Positions 7,125 through 16,053 of a stretch of DNA of 20,794 nt are shown here, in pieces. The translations under genes and the position numbers were made by a program. The stretch comes from CAZYQW01 sp964649825 (GTDB taxonomy: Bacteria > Planctomycetota > B15-G4 > JADJEK01). Under the pieces are notes generated by a model that saw nothing but the letters and a program-made list of their open reading frames with translations, was not told the origin of the DNA and searched no databases. Where the stretch lies: assembly GCA_964649825.1 (NCBI GenBank), contig CAZYQW010000097.1, forward strand, positions 1-20,794, in the 5' to 3' direction. The number at the start of each line of letters is the position of its first letter. Position 1 is the first letter of the stretch.

Positions 7125-7158
7125 TGGTTAGGGCGACCCTGTCAGTCGCTGTAAACCA
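7125..7158 (-). promoter_or_regulatory. Imperfect palindrome, candidate operator/promoter of the cassette
   Basis: Dyad symmetry TGGTT-N3-GCGAC-N7-GTCGC-N4-AACCA, centred about 97 bp upstream of the first cassette ATG. On the minus strand TTTACA (7155-7150) is a 5/6 match to a -35 box but no good -10 follows at 17 bp. Alternatively the ATTAAT-type hexamers in the adjacent AT-rich run (7158-7170) could be a -10, which would put the palindrome over the transcription start. Either arrangement suits repression by the cassette's HTH protein. Symmetry is seen; function is inferred. Confidence 0.4.
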
Positions 7159-7375
7159 TTAATTAATTTGAGTTTGAGCCGTCCCCAAGCCGATCGCTCC
7201 GCGGGCACGCGCGGGCAGGCGCGGATCGCGCCGGCCAGCTCGCTGTACGCAGAGGAGCGCGCGGTCGAAGCGCTCGTTCCGGACCTACCTCGCAACGGCC
7301 CCTCGGCGTTCGGTCGCCTGACCGGGATCGCGGTCGCACGGGACCGACGACCCCCCCGGCGTCCCGAGACGGAAA

Positions 7376-7408
7376 CGGGCGCGCCGGACCGGAGTCGCGG
7401 CGCGCCCG
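7376..7408 (-). terminator. Hairpin downstream of the metalloprotease gene
   Basis: Perfect 10-bp inverted repeat CGGGCGCGCC (7376-7385) and GGCGCGCCCG (7399-7408) with a 13-nt loop. It starts about 30 bp after the stop codon of the minus-strand protease gene. On that strand the stem is followed by TTTCCGTC, a short T-run. A plausible intrinsic terminator separating the protease from the cassette. Confidence 0.55.
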
Positions 7409-7438
7409 AGACGTGGGGCGGGAGTTCGACCCGCAGGA

Positions 7439-10400
7439 CTACGGCAGGTGCATCTGCAGGCCGTTCGACGTCGAGTAGACGCCGTTGGCCGCGCCGGCGT
7501 CCGCGCCGAAGAACTGCATGAACACGTCGAACGTCGGCAGGCTGCCGGGCAGGGTCGCCGGAAGGCTCACTGCGCCCGCGCCGTTCAGCGTGAGGGGAAC
7601 GCCGGCGCCGATCGTGCTGCCGACGAGCAGCGTGCAGCCCGCGCCGATGTTCACCGAAGCCTGCGTCAGGCCGACGAGGAGCAGCCCAGCGCCGTTCGGA
7701 CGGCCGTTCGCGACCGACACGGTGATGCTGCCGTTCGAGATCGGAACGCCCGAGCCGCTCAGGGAGGGAGTCACCCCGCCGGTTCCGGGGCAGCCCGCGC
7801 CGTACTGCGCGAAGAAGCCGCCCGGGCTCGGATCGACGCGGTAGATCCGGAAGTCGTCGATGTTCCAGCCGCCGAACTCGACGCCGGCATCCGACGTCAG
7901 CCGGTAGCGGATCTGCACCGACGGGTTTCCCGCCGCTTGCGCGGTGATGTCGAGGTCGTGGGTCACCCAAGCGGTGTCGATCAGGTTCGCGGACGACGGG
8001 TTCTGCCAGACGAGCGTGTTGTTCACGCGGATGTCGGCCTGATCGAAGTTGCCGCTCTCGACGGCGAGCCAGCGCCTGTACTGCAGGTAGACCTTGCTTT
8101 CGCCGCTGAAGTTGAACGTCGGCGAGCGCAGCTCACCGGAGCCGTTCGGTTCGTACTTGCCGTCGAAGCCGGTCAGCGAGAGGTCGGTGCCCCACACGCT
8201 GGGCGCGGAGAACGCCGTGGGCGGATCGGTGACCTCGTTCGAGTTGATCGGGCTGCCGCGCTGCCACTGGTCGCCGTTCGAGCCGCTCAGCGCGACGTGC
8301 GTCCAGCCCTGGTCATTGCCCGCGTCGAAGTTGAAGTTCTGCAGGAGGACGACGGTGCCGACGATGTACACGTTCGTGTTCGTGGGCGCGCCCTTCGGCG
8401 AGGTGTCGATTCCGCCGGCCGAGCTGGTCGCGCCGACGTACCAACGCACGCGGTTCGGCGACGCGACTCCCGGGATCGTGCCCGAGAACTGATTCGGATT
8501 GCCCGTCGCGGTCATCGGCAACGTGGTGAACGCCTGGCCCTCCGGCGCATAGTGGATCGTCGCCGCCGTCACCGTGCCCTGGAGCGACGCGATGTTCGCG
8601 GTGATCGAGACAGGCGCGAGGTGAGCGATCTCGGCGTTCGCGGCGGGCGCGTTCGTGATCGAGATCGTGAGGTCGGGCGGGGCGGGCCAGTTGTAGGCCT
8701 GGAAGCCGGTCGTGATGTCGGCGAAGTTCGGCGTGCCGTCCGAGAGATTGCCGTTGTCGTCGTCGAGGGCGATGTAGTGATCCTGGATCACGTTCAGGAT
8801 CGCCCCGTCGTTGAACGTGTTCATCCAGGCGAGGAAGAGCGCGTTCGAGATCGCGTCGCCGATCGCGGCGCCGTGCGTCGTGTTCAGGCGGGTGCGAACC
8901 GCCCACATCGCGCTGGCGAGGGCCTGTCCCTCGGTGTGCGACGCGCCGCCGTTGCAGGACTCGTCACCGTCCGTCGCGCACTTCTTGACCGACGTCTGGA
9001 GCGCGGTGCGCAGGCATCCGCTGCCGATGAAGTGGTTCAGGCACGGTTCGTCGTTGATGTGGTAAGCGAAGTTGTCGGCGTTCCCCTCGTGGAAGGCGCC
9101 GGTCACGCCGCCGTTGTAGACCTCGTTCGCCCAGTGCCCCTCTTCGTGGAGGATCACGTCGCTGTACGCGGTGTTCTGACAGTTCGACTCGGCCCGCTCG
9201 AGGTTGATCGAGTTGCCGTCGTAGTAGGCGTTGCAGGTCAGGTCGTCCTTGTTCACCTCGGTGAAGACCGAGAAGTTCATCGTCGTGTCGGACGGATCGA
9301 CGGAAACGACCCATTCGCGGAAGGCATTGACCCAGTAGAAGCCGGCGACCTCGGCCGTCGGGAACTCGGACATCGTCGGGTTGAAGAGGACGTTCTGGTT
9401 CGAGCCCGTCGCGTTGGCGAGCACGACCGTGGCGTCGACGTTCGTCGGGTCGTCGTTGTCGACGTCGCAGAACGGCCCACGCAGCTCGAAGAAGAGGTTG
9501 GTCGGGCCGGTCGTGCCGGTGTTGTAGGTGCCGTTCGCGCCGGTCGTGGCGAGGATGGCGCCGCCCGCGCTCCCGTTGCGCACCCACATGTTGCGGAGCG
9601 GGAGGGTCTCCTGGTTCGCCGGCGTGTTCGGCTCCTGGCCGGCGTTCGCGCGCCCTTCCACCTTGCCGTCGATCGCGTGCGCGGTCGGCTCGACCTTGAA
9701 GACGGACAGGTCGCCCTCGGCCGACACGAAGACTCGGCCCTGGGCCGGGAGCTGCTCGCCGGTGAAGATCCCCGGGGTCGACAGCTCGATGACGTATGCG
9801 AGGGTCGCGCCGCGGTCGCGGAGCGGACTCTTCCATCCGAAGAACGCGCTCGGTCCGATGAGGGCGACGTCCACCGAATCGATCGAGGACGCGGAAACCC
9901 CGAACTGGGCGGCGTAGGCCGTCTCGGCGGCCGCGAGGGCCTGGCTCGTCGACGATCCGGGGACGAGGGCGACGTTCTGCGCGTACGGAACACCGGTGGT
10001 ATCGAGCGCTACGACGTCGCCGCTCGCCGCGTCGAAGAGGACGCTCACTGCGCCGTTCCAGACCGGGACGCCGTCGACCACCTGATCGAAGATGGCGGCG
10101 ACCTTGTCGGACGATCCGACGCGCGAGAGGTTCAGGTGGTGGACCTTGCGGAGCTCGAGGCTGTCCGCGCCGAAGCCGAACAGCTCGAAGTTCTCGTTCA
10201 CGACCTGGCGGGCCGTCTCTTCGTAGCCACGATCGGTGCGTGGGGTCAGGGCGACCGGGATGCGATCTCCGTACACGAAGGCCGGGCTACCAGTGATCGG
10301 CTCGTTCACGACGCGCCAGTGATCACCCATCTCGGCGAGGAACTTGTCGGCCGACGCCGTCGCCGGCTGAACCTCTTGCGCCGGCGCGGTCGCGGCGAAG

Positions 10401-10450
10401 CAGACGAGGCCCAGCGCGGGCAGCGTGAAGAGCTTGGAAGCTGATCTCAC
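7439..10450 (-). CDS. Secreted gluzincin-type zinc metalloprotease with multidomain C-terminus
   Basis: 1003 residues from a GTG start chosen because GAGGAG lies 7 nt before it; an earlier GTG at 10498 lacks this. Residues 1-25 are a signal peptide ending APAQ. About 55-190 resembles the FTP/PepSY inhibitory propeptide of thermolysin and fungalysin relatives (FDQVVDGVPVWNGAVSVLFD). The catalytic site is HEEGH (435-439), with Glu455 in FHEGNADNFAY as the probable third zinc ligand, which fits the M36-like gluzincin spacing. A Cys-rich loop follows (about 465-500). Then come an Ig/fibronectin-like stretch (about 615-720), a jelly-roll segment ending GWNIDDFRIYRV (about 725-875) and a C-terminal domain from YGAGCPG to SNGL (about 880-1003). 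I associate that last domain with secreted Planctomycetota proteins. Probable extracellular or cell-surface peptidase; the substrate is unknown. Single-gene unit with its own terminator-like hairpin. Confidence 0.88.
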   Translation of the reverse strand: MRSASKLFTLPALGLVCFAATAPAQEVQPATASADKFLAEMGDHWRVVNEPITGSPAFVYGDRIPVALTPRTDRGYEETARQVVNENFELFGFGADSLELRKVHHLNLSRVGSSDKVAAIFDQVVDGVPVWNGAVSVLFDAASGDVVALDTTGVPYAQNVALVPGSSTSQALAAAETAYAAQFGVSASSIDSVDVALIGPSAFFGWKSPLRDRGATLAYVIELSTPGIFTGEQLPAQGRVFVSAEGDLSVFKVEPTAHAIDGKVEGRANAGQEPNTPANQETLPLRNMWVRNGSAGGAILATTGANGTYNTGTTGPTNLFFELRGPFCDVDNDDPTNVDATVVLANATGSNQNVLFNPTMSEFPTAEVAGFYWVNAFREWVVSVDPSDTTMNFSVFTEVNKDDLTCNAYYDGNSINLERAESNCQNTAYSDVILHEEGHWANEVYNGGVTGAFHEGNADNFAYHINDEPCLNHFIGSGCLRTALQTSVKKCATDGDESCNGGASHTEGQALASAMWAVRTRLNTTHGAAIGDAISNALFLAWMNTFNDGAILNVIQDHYIALDDDNGNLSDGTPNFADITTGFQAYNWPAPPDLTISITNAPAANAEIAHLAPVSITANIASLQGTVTAATIHYAPEGQAFTTLPMTATGNPNQFSGTIPGVASPNRVRWYVGATSSAGGIDTSPKGAPTNTNVYIVGTVVLLQNFNFDAGNDQGWTHVALSGSNGDQWQRGSPINSNEVTDPPTAFSAPSVWGTDLSLTGFDGKYEPNGSGELRSPTFNFSGESKVYLQYRRWLAVESGNFDQADIRVNNTLVWQNPSSANLIDTAWVTHDLDITAQAAGNPSVQIRYRLTSDAGVEFGGWNIDDFRIYRVDPSPGGFFAQYGAGCPGTGGVTPSLSGSGVPISNGSITVSVANGRPNGAGLLLVGLTQASVNIGAGCTLLVGSTIGAGVPLTLNGAGAVSLPATLPGSLPTFDVFMQFFGADAGAANGVYSTSNGLQMHLP

Positions 10451-10784
10451 AGACGATCTCCTCGAACTCGGGATTGAAAGGGAAAGCACGAGTCGCACCC
10501 GGGGAGAGCGAACGACTCACGAAATCACGTAATCGTCAACGTGGCAGGGCGATCGGAGCGGGGGTGTCGTTGGGGCTGATCCGCTCCGGGGCTTGGAGGC
10601 GAGGAGGATTGTCGGGGGAATTGGAGCGAACTTCAAGGGGGTGAAAGTAGCTTTCAATGGCCGGGCGTCGCGGCCGCCGCCCACCTCGCCCACTTTCAGA
10701 GACGGGAGGCCCGCGGATCGAGGGGATCGGCGAGCCCTGAACCCCGCGTGGGCGGGGGCGGTGCCGACGACGGAGGGCGGGTCA
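10451..10784. other. Intergenic region between protease and mechanosensitive channel genes
   Basis: 334 bp without a convincing gene. On the minus strand TTGACG (10539-10534) is a 5/6 -35 match about 85 bp before the protease start, but no good -10 accompanies it. An 8-bp inverted repeat CGGAGCGG (10554-10561) / CCGCTCCG (10581-10588) lies just upstream. TGAAAG-TAG-CTTTCA (10642-10656) is a perfect 6-bp hairpin and a related CACTTTCA occurs at 10691-10698. No convincing terminator for the channel gene was found. Confidence 0.45.
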
Positions 10785-13700
10785 TCACGTCGGCGCGTCC
10801 TGCCGGGGCCCCGCCGCGCTTCCGAACGTCATCTCCAACGCGCTCGAGTCGCCCTCGATGGAGCGGACGTGGACGTCGAGCTGCGGGAACGCGATCTCGA
10901 TCCCCGCCTTGCCGAACTCCGCGTGGATCCGATGGTGCATCTGGTCGATCAACTGCGGCCAGTGGTCGCGGTTGTCGATGTAGACCCGCAGCTCGAAGAG
11001 GAGAGCGCTGTCCGCGAACTGGCGGAAGAGCGCGTTCGGGGCCGGCGACTTCAGCACAAGAGGGGACTCCGTCGCGATCCGCATGAGGATGTCCCGGGCC
11101 TTCGTCGGCGACGAGGAGTAGGCGATTCCGACCTTGATCACGACGCGAGTCACCGAGTCGGTCAACGTCCAGTTGATGAGCTGACCCGTGATGAACTCCT
11201 TGTTGGGCACGATCAGCTCGCGGTTGTCGTAGTCGGTGATCGTCGTTGCCCTCATCCGGATGCGGCTCACGCGGCCGTCCACGCCGCCGACGGTCACGGT
11301 GTCGCCGATGCGGACCGGGCGCTCGAACAGCATGATCAGACCGGACACGAAGTTCGCGAAGATCTCCTGGAGGCCGAACGCGAGGCCGAACGTGAGCGCC
11401 GCGGCGAGCCACTGCACCTTCGACCAGCCGATCCCGATCGCTCCGAACGTCGCGCTCATCCCGATGATGACGGTGAGGTAGCGCGCCACCGTGGTGATGG
11501 CGTAGCGGGCGCCGGGCTCGAGCGACAGCCGGCGCAGGAGCAGGATCTCGAGGAGACCCGGGATGTTCTTTGCGGCGATCGTGGTGAGGATCAACAGGAT
11601 CAGCGCGAGACCCACGTCGGCGAGCGTGATGACGTGGGACCCGATGTCGTCCGCGGCGCCGGAGGCCGTGGTGGCATCCGGCGTCACGATCGATCCGGCG
11701 ACCGGCGTCGACGACGTCGCGGCCGCGGGATCGGCCGGTTTCGCCTTCGTCGCATCCGTTCCGGTTGCATCCAGCGGCTGACCCTCGAGCACGGGGTACC
11801 GATCCTCCTCGACCGAGTCGACGATCCGCAGCTCGGGCCAGAGCTGGACGCGCTCGAACTGCCGCAGCGCGGGGAAGAGCTGCGCCCAGATGGCGTAGAG
11901 CCCGAACAGGACCGTCAACAACGACGCGCTGCGGATGAGCTGGAGCGTCTGCGCGTTGATCGAAGGAATGTCGACCTCGTCGAGGGGAGCGGACGTCGAC
12001 GTCTCCTCGGCCTTCGCGGCCTCGCGTCGAAGCCGCGCCTGCTCGAGGGCAAGACGCCGGCGCTCGACCCACAGCCAGCGGACGAGGACGGCGAAGATCA
12101 GCGCGAGGTCGAGCACGAACTCGAGCGAGACCAGGAACCGGCGGAGGATCTCGGTCGCCGTGAAGTCGAAGCCGACGATCGCGAGGATCGCGACGACGAT
12201 CGGCGTTCCGACGAGGAGCGCGTAGCAGGCGTGTCGAGATCGAACGAGCATGCTCGTCGGGTTGCGCCCGATGTACGGCGCGAGGACGGGGCCGCTCGGC
12301 GACGCGACCTTCCGCAGGAAGACGGCCAGGACGATGGATGCGGCGACGAGGGTGGCACGCCCCAAGGAGTCGTTCCAGCTCTCCTCCGCCCACGGCGCCT
12401 GGAGCATCATCACGATCGCGAAGAGCGGCACGAACGACAGCGTGAACCACCGCGACTGGACTCGGAGCGCCTTGCGGCACGGTTCGGTCCAGCGGAAGTG
12501 ATGCTCGGCCAGGCCCCCGCTTCGGGTGACGTGCCGCAGGAGCAGCAGGTGGAACAAGAGGATCGCGACCGAGCGTAGGGCGTTGCCTCCCGCGAGCACG
12601 ACGGACGCTTGGTCCGGCGCGGCGACCATCACCGAACCGATCCAGTAGAGGAGCGCGGGAACCGCGATCGCGATGAGCACGGCCTGCAGCAGCGCCGCGA
12701 ACGTCCACTTGATCGAGTCCGTGCCGATGCGGCGCACCTGCTCCGAGCTCTCTCGCTCGATCGCACGGAACCGGCGTCGTCCGAGGAGCAGCACGATGAT
12801 CGCGATCGCGCCGGCGACCGGCAGCCCGGGCGTATTCTCCAGGTACGCGCCCATGTTGCTGATCGATCGCGTCCAAACGCGTGCGTCTCCGAGCCACGCG
12901 ATCGATTCCGCGAACGCCCGCGGCGACGGGATCAAGCTTCCCTCGACGCTGCGCACCGCGAACGTGCGCTCCTCGATGTACGAGCGGTACTCGGTGATCG
13001 CGTCGACGAGGGTCCTCGTTACGTTCTCGAGCTCGATCAGCCGGTCGACGTAGTTGCGGTAATCGACGATCAGCTTGTCGAGGAGCGATTGCTGCTCCGA
13101 GTAGAGGGCACGTGCCTCGCCGACGAGCTCGGCATGATCCTCGCGCTCCGCGTTCGGGTCGGCCTCGGCGGCGGCCGCGCGAGCCTTCGCTTCGACGTCG
13201 TAGAGCTCTTCGCGATCGTCGTCGAGCTTGAGCTGCAGGAGCTGCGCGTCGGAGAGTCGCTCCTCGCGGACCCGTTGGTTGCGACGGTAGACGATCGCGT
13301 CCGGGAGCGTCGAGTAGGCGCGCCGCAGGTGCTCACCCATCGCGTCGGTCAGCCCGGCGAGCTGGACCTTCTCACGGATCGAGCGGAACCTGTCCCGGAG
13401 GTCCTCCAGCTCCGTCCTGCGCTGCGACAGTTGCTCGTTGACGAGGCGAAGCCGTTCGTTGAGGCCGTCCCTTCCGGTGCGCAGCGCCGCGAGATCCTCG
13501 TTGGTCTCGGCGATTCGGCGGAGCGTCGGCGCCTTGCGCGCGGCCTCGCGGCGCCGGTCGATCGCCTCCTGCTGCGCTCGCTCGGATTCAGCGGTGCGGC
13601 GGGCCGCGACGATCTCGCGCCAACTGCTGGCGAGCTTGGCCGCCTCGCTCTCTCGCCTCAACCCGCGGTCACGCTTCGCGGGCAGGAGCTCGACGCGGGC

Positions 13701-14357
13701 GTCGTACGACTCGAGCTCGCTTTCGTGGCGACGGATCTCCTGCGTGATCGCGAGTCGCTCCGCCAGCGCCGCGCCCCGGCGCGCCGCGGCCACTTCCGGT
13801 TTGGCGTCGCCGTCGGGGCTCGTTGCCGTGAGCGAGTCGGCCACCTTGCGGAGGCGTCCGTTCGCCGCGGCGAGGTGATCGGGGATCTCGGCGCGCCGCG
13901 CCTTGCGCCGAGCGCTCTCGTCCTGGATCTCCTTGAGCTCGGCTCGCGCCGCGGCCAGCTCGGCTTCCGCCTGGCTTTGGAGCTGCTCGAGCTGCGCCAG
14001 CGTCGCGTTCTCGGGCGCGTTCGGCGTCGCCTCTCCAGGAGGTTGCTTGAGCTCCTCGCGAATCGACTCGAGCAGCGGTGTCGCCCCGGCCGCGAGGCGG
14101 TCGAACTCCTGGGCCTTCGCATCGTGCTCGGCGGCCAGTTTGAGCTGCGTGATCGTCTGGCCGTAGAGGTCGCGGAGCGAGGCCTTCGTGTCGGAGTCGA
14201 GGGACGGGTCGGCGTCGAGCGCCGCCACGCGCGCCTCGACCTCGTCGATCCTGGGGACCGGCGTTTCGGCGGGCGGCGGGTCCTGTGCTCCGAGGGCCAC
14301 CCCCAGCGCGACGGAAAGCGTGAGTCCGAGGGCGGAGATCCAACGAGCGCGGGTCAT
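10785..14357 (-). CDS. Large MscK/KefA-like mechanosensitive channel
   Basis: 1190 residues from the ATG at 14357 (a GTG at 14378 would add 7). It starts with a signal peptide ending ALGAQ. Then comes a roughly 450-residue helical coiled-coil region rich in Ala, Glu and Arg, as in the periplasmic part of MscK-type proteins. Multiple membrane segments start around residue 505 (GAIAIIVLLLG) and run to about 985. The MscS core lies at about 910-1190: pore-lining helix region FGLAFGLQEIFANFVSGLI, then FERPVRIGDTV, the beta-domain VGGVDGRVSRIRMRATTI and IVPNKEFITGQLINWT, and the C-terminal cytosolic cage domain. It would open under membrane tension to release solutes during hypo-osmotic shock, from the inner membrane. 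Length is close to the roughly 1120 residues of E. coli MscK. Divergently transcribed from the M28 peptidase; its own promoter is not obvious. Confidence 0.93.
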   Translation of the reverse strand: MTRARWISALGLTLSVALGVALGAQDPPPAETPVPRIDEVEARVAALDADPSLDSDTKASLRDLYGQTITQLKLAAEHDAKAQEFDRLAAGATPLLESIREELKQPPGEATPNAPENATLAQLEQLQSQAEAELAAARAELKEIQDESARRKARRAEIPDHLAAANGRLRKVADSLTATSPDGDAKPEVAAARRGAALAERLAITQEIRRHESELESYDARVELLPAKRDRGLRRESEAAKLASSWREIVAARRTAESERAQQEAIDRRREAARKAPTLRRIAETNEDLAALRTGRDGLNERLRLVNEQLSQRRTELEDLRDRFRSIREKVQLAGLTDAMGEHLRRAYSTLPDAIVYRRNQRVREERLSDAQLLQLKLDDDREELYDVEAKARAAAAEADPNAEREDHAELVGEARALYSEQQSLLDKLIVDYRNYVDRLIELENVTRTLVDAITEYRSYIEERTFAVRSVEGSLIPSPRAFAESIAWLGDARVWTRSISNMGAYLENTPGLPVAGAIAIIVLLLGRRRFRAIERESSEQVRRIGTDSIKWTFAALLQAVLIAIAVPALLYWIGSVMVAAPDQASVVLAGGNALRSVAILLFHLLLLRHVTRSGGLAEHHFRWTEPCRKALRVQSRWFTLSFVPLFAIVMMLQAPWAEESWNDSLGRATLVAASIVLAVFLRKVASPSGPVLAPYIGRNPTSMLVRSRHACYALLVGTPIVVAILAIVGFDFTATEILRRFLVSLEFVLDLALIFAVLVRWLWVERRRLALEQARLRREAAKAEETSTSAPLDEVDIPSINAQTLQLIRSASLLTVLFGLYAIWAQLFPALRQFERVQLWPELRIVDSVEEDRYPVLEGQPLDATGTDATKAKPADPAAATSSTPVAGSIVTPDATTASGAADDIGSHVITLADVGLALILLILTTIAAKNIPGLLEILLLRRLSLEPGARYAITTVARYLTVIIGMSATFGAIGIGWSKVQWLAAALTFGLAFGLQEIFANFVSGLIMLFERPVRIGDTVTVGGVDGRVSRIRMRATTITDYDNRELIVPNKEFITGQLINWTLTDSVTRVVIKVGIAYSSSPTKARDILMRIATESPLVLKSPAPNALFRQFADSALLFELRVYIDNRDHWPQLIDQMHHRIHAEFGKAGIEIAFPQLDVHVRSIEGDSSALEMTFGSAAGPRQDAPT

Positions 14358-14492
14358 CGGCGTGGCGCGTACCTTCACGGAGAAACCGATTCTCGGAACC
14401 GCCTCCTAGCGTATCGGCTCGCGACGGGCTTGCCGCCCCGCAAAACGCTCGTCTCGCTCAAGTCTCGACGGTATGGGCGGATTCGTTTTCGC

Positions 14493-14522
14493 GAGACAGG
14501 AACGTGCGGACACCGCTAGATT
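14493..14522 (+). promoter_or_regulatory. Candidate promoter of the M28 peptidase gene
   Basis: GAGACA (14493-14498, 4/6 to TTGACA), 18-bp spacer, TAGATT (14517-14522), followed by CCGCG. The same TAGA[C/T]TCCGCG string precedes the MFS gene at 19365. A start about 7 nt after the -10 would rule out the upstream in-frame ATG at 14473 and support the ATG at 14563. Confidence 0.4.
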
Positions 14523-14562
14523 CCGCGCGTCCGATCGTCGCTCGCGTCACCGAGGCGTTCCC

Positions 14563-15939
14563 ATGCTCCTGGCCACCGCGCTCGCCTGCTCGTTTGCCGC
14601 CGCCATCGTCGAGGACGAGGGCGAGCGCCTCGCGGATGCGGCTCGCCGCATCGTGTCCCACCAACGAGACTCGAGCCGCGCGTACGAGTTCCTGACGGAA
14701 CTGTGCGACGACGTCGGGCATCGCCTCAGCGGATCGCCTCAGGCCGAGGCCGCGGTGCGCTGGGCGGTGGACGTCTTCCGGCGCGAGGGCATCGACGTGC
14801 GCCGCCACGCCATCACCGTCCCCAAATGGGTGCGGGGGGACGCGGAGGACGTCCGGGTCGTCGAGCCGTGCGAGGTTCGTCTCCACGCGCTCGCGCTTGG
14901 GGGCTCGATTCCGACTCCGGCCTCGGGCATCGAGGCCGACGTGGTCGTGGTCGAGGAGCTCGAGGATCTCGGCGAGCGCGGGCGCGAGGCCGAGGGCAAG
15001 ATCGTCCTGTTCAACCGGCGCATGGGACCCAACGCCGACGGTCACACGTACGGCTACGGGCAGGTCGTGTCGCAGCGTGTCGCGGGCGCGATCGAGGCGG
15101 CGAAGGCGGGCGCAGTGGCGTCGCTCATCCGGTCGGTCGGCACGGCCGACTTCCGGTTGCCGCACACCGGGATGATGCGATACGAGAAGGGCGTCGAGCG
15201 CATTCCGCACGCCGCGATCTCGTCCGAGGACGCCGACCTCATCGCACGCCTCGTCGGCCGCGGCAAGCGCGTGCGCGTCCGCATGCGTCTCTCCTGCCGC
15301 GACGCGGGCGAGGTGCCGTCGGCGAACGTCATCGGCGAACTCCGGGGCCGCGAGCGTCCGGACGAGGTCGTCGTGATCGCGGCGCACCTCGACTCATGGG
15401 ACGTCGGTCAAGGCGCGCACGACGACGGGGTCGGCGTGGTCTCCTGCATCGAGGCGTTGCGCCTGTTGAAGGAGCTCGACCTCCGGCCGCGACGGACGAT
15501 CCGCGCGATCCTCTACATGAACGAGGAGAACGGGCTCGCCGGCGGAAAGGCGTACGCCGCGGACTTCGCGGCGGAGCTCGCGAGCCACGTGGCCGCGATC
15601 GAGATGGACGGAGGGGCGTTCGGGGTGCAGGGGTTCGGGGTCACGGCCGGCGACGGCGGCACGGAGTGGGTGACGAAACTTGCCCGGCCGCTCGCGGCGA
15701 TCGGCGCGGAGCAGGTCACCGAAGGCGGGGGCGGGGCGGACATCGGGCCCATGCGCGAGCACGGCGTCCCCCAGCTCGGGCTGCGCTCCGACTCGACCCG
15801 GTACTTCGACTATCACCACACCGAAGCCGACACGCTCGACAAGGTCGACCCGGTCGAGCTTTCGAAGTGCACGGCGGCGCTTGCCTATCTTGCGTATGCT
15901 CTCGCCGAGTCCGAACGAACGCTGCCCCGGCTCGACTAA
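14563..15939 (+). CDS. M28 family metallopeptidase (carboxypeptidase Q-like)
   Basis: 458 residues. Zinc-site motifs of the M28 aminopeptidase/PGCP group are all present: AAHLDSWD with His275, GAHDDG with Asp287, MNEENG with the catalytic/zinc Glu pair 321-322, EMDGG with Asp349, and YHHTEADT with His418/419. A PA-domain-like insert occupies about 100-240. The N-terminus (MLLATALACSFAAA) is hydrophobic and probably an export signal, though it lacks the usual basic start. An in-frame ATG at 14473 would add 30 Arg-rich residues. I prefer 14563 because GAGG lies 7 nt before it and a -10-like TAGATT at 14517 falls downstream of the other start. Likely an exported dipeptidase or aminopeptidase; exact substrate unknown. 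Confidence 0.9.
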   Translation: MLLATALACSFAAAIVEDEGERLADAARRIVSHQRDSSRAYEFLTELCDDVGHRLSGSPQAEAAVRWAVDVFRREGIDVRRHAITVPKWVRGDAEDVRVVEPCEVRLHALALGGSIPTPASGIEADVVVVEELEDLGERGREAEGKIVLFNRRMGPNADGHTYGYGQVVSQRVAGAIEAAKAGAVASLIRSVGTADFRLPHTGMMRYEKGVERIPHAAISSEDADLIARLVGRGKRVRVRMRLSCRDAGEVPSANVIGELRGRERPDEVVVIAAHLDSWDVGQGAHDDGVGVVSCIEALRLLKELDLRPRRTIRAILYMNEENGLAGGKAYAADFAAELASHVAAIEMDGGAFGVQGFGVTAGDGGTEWVTKLARPLAAIGAEQVTEGGGGADIGPMREHGVPQLGLRSDSTRYFDYHHTEADTLDKVDPVELSKCTAALAYLAYALAESERTLPRLD

Positions 15940-16053
15940 GCGACCGTGGGAGAGGCGGACGTCTCGCCGGCGCCCGAAACGTACATTCAGGCGTGGAAGC
16001 CTCGGCTTCACGAAGCAGCGGCTCGACCCATCAGTTCACGAGGAGAAACGGAC

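Larger units (their letters stand above)
7045..7438. other. Intergenic region upstream of the cassette
   Basis: 394 bp with no convincing gene. It holds the palindrome at 7125-7158, an AT-rich island at about 7151-7177 (TTAATTAAT and a doubled TTTGAG) that contrasts sharply with the GC-rich surroundings, and the terminator-like hairpin at 7376-7408. I found no direct repeats marking insertion ends. Confidence 0.5.

Noticed and set aside
4500..7200. Direct repeats (att sites) bounding the three-gene cassette
   Set aside because: Comparison of both flanks showed only very short shared words; no integrase or tRNA gene is present.
7448..10444. 998-codon open frame on the plus strand opposite the metalloprotease
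   Set aside because: It is antisense to a gene with clear domains, is Arg/Val/Asp-rich with no recognisable motif, and such long shadows are expected at high GC.
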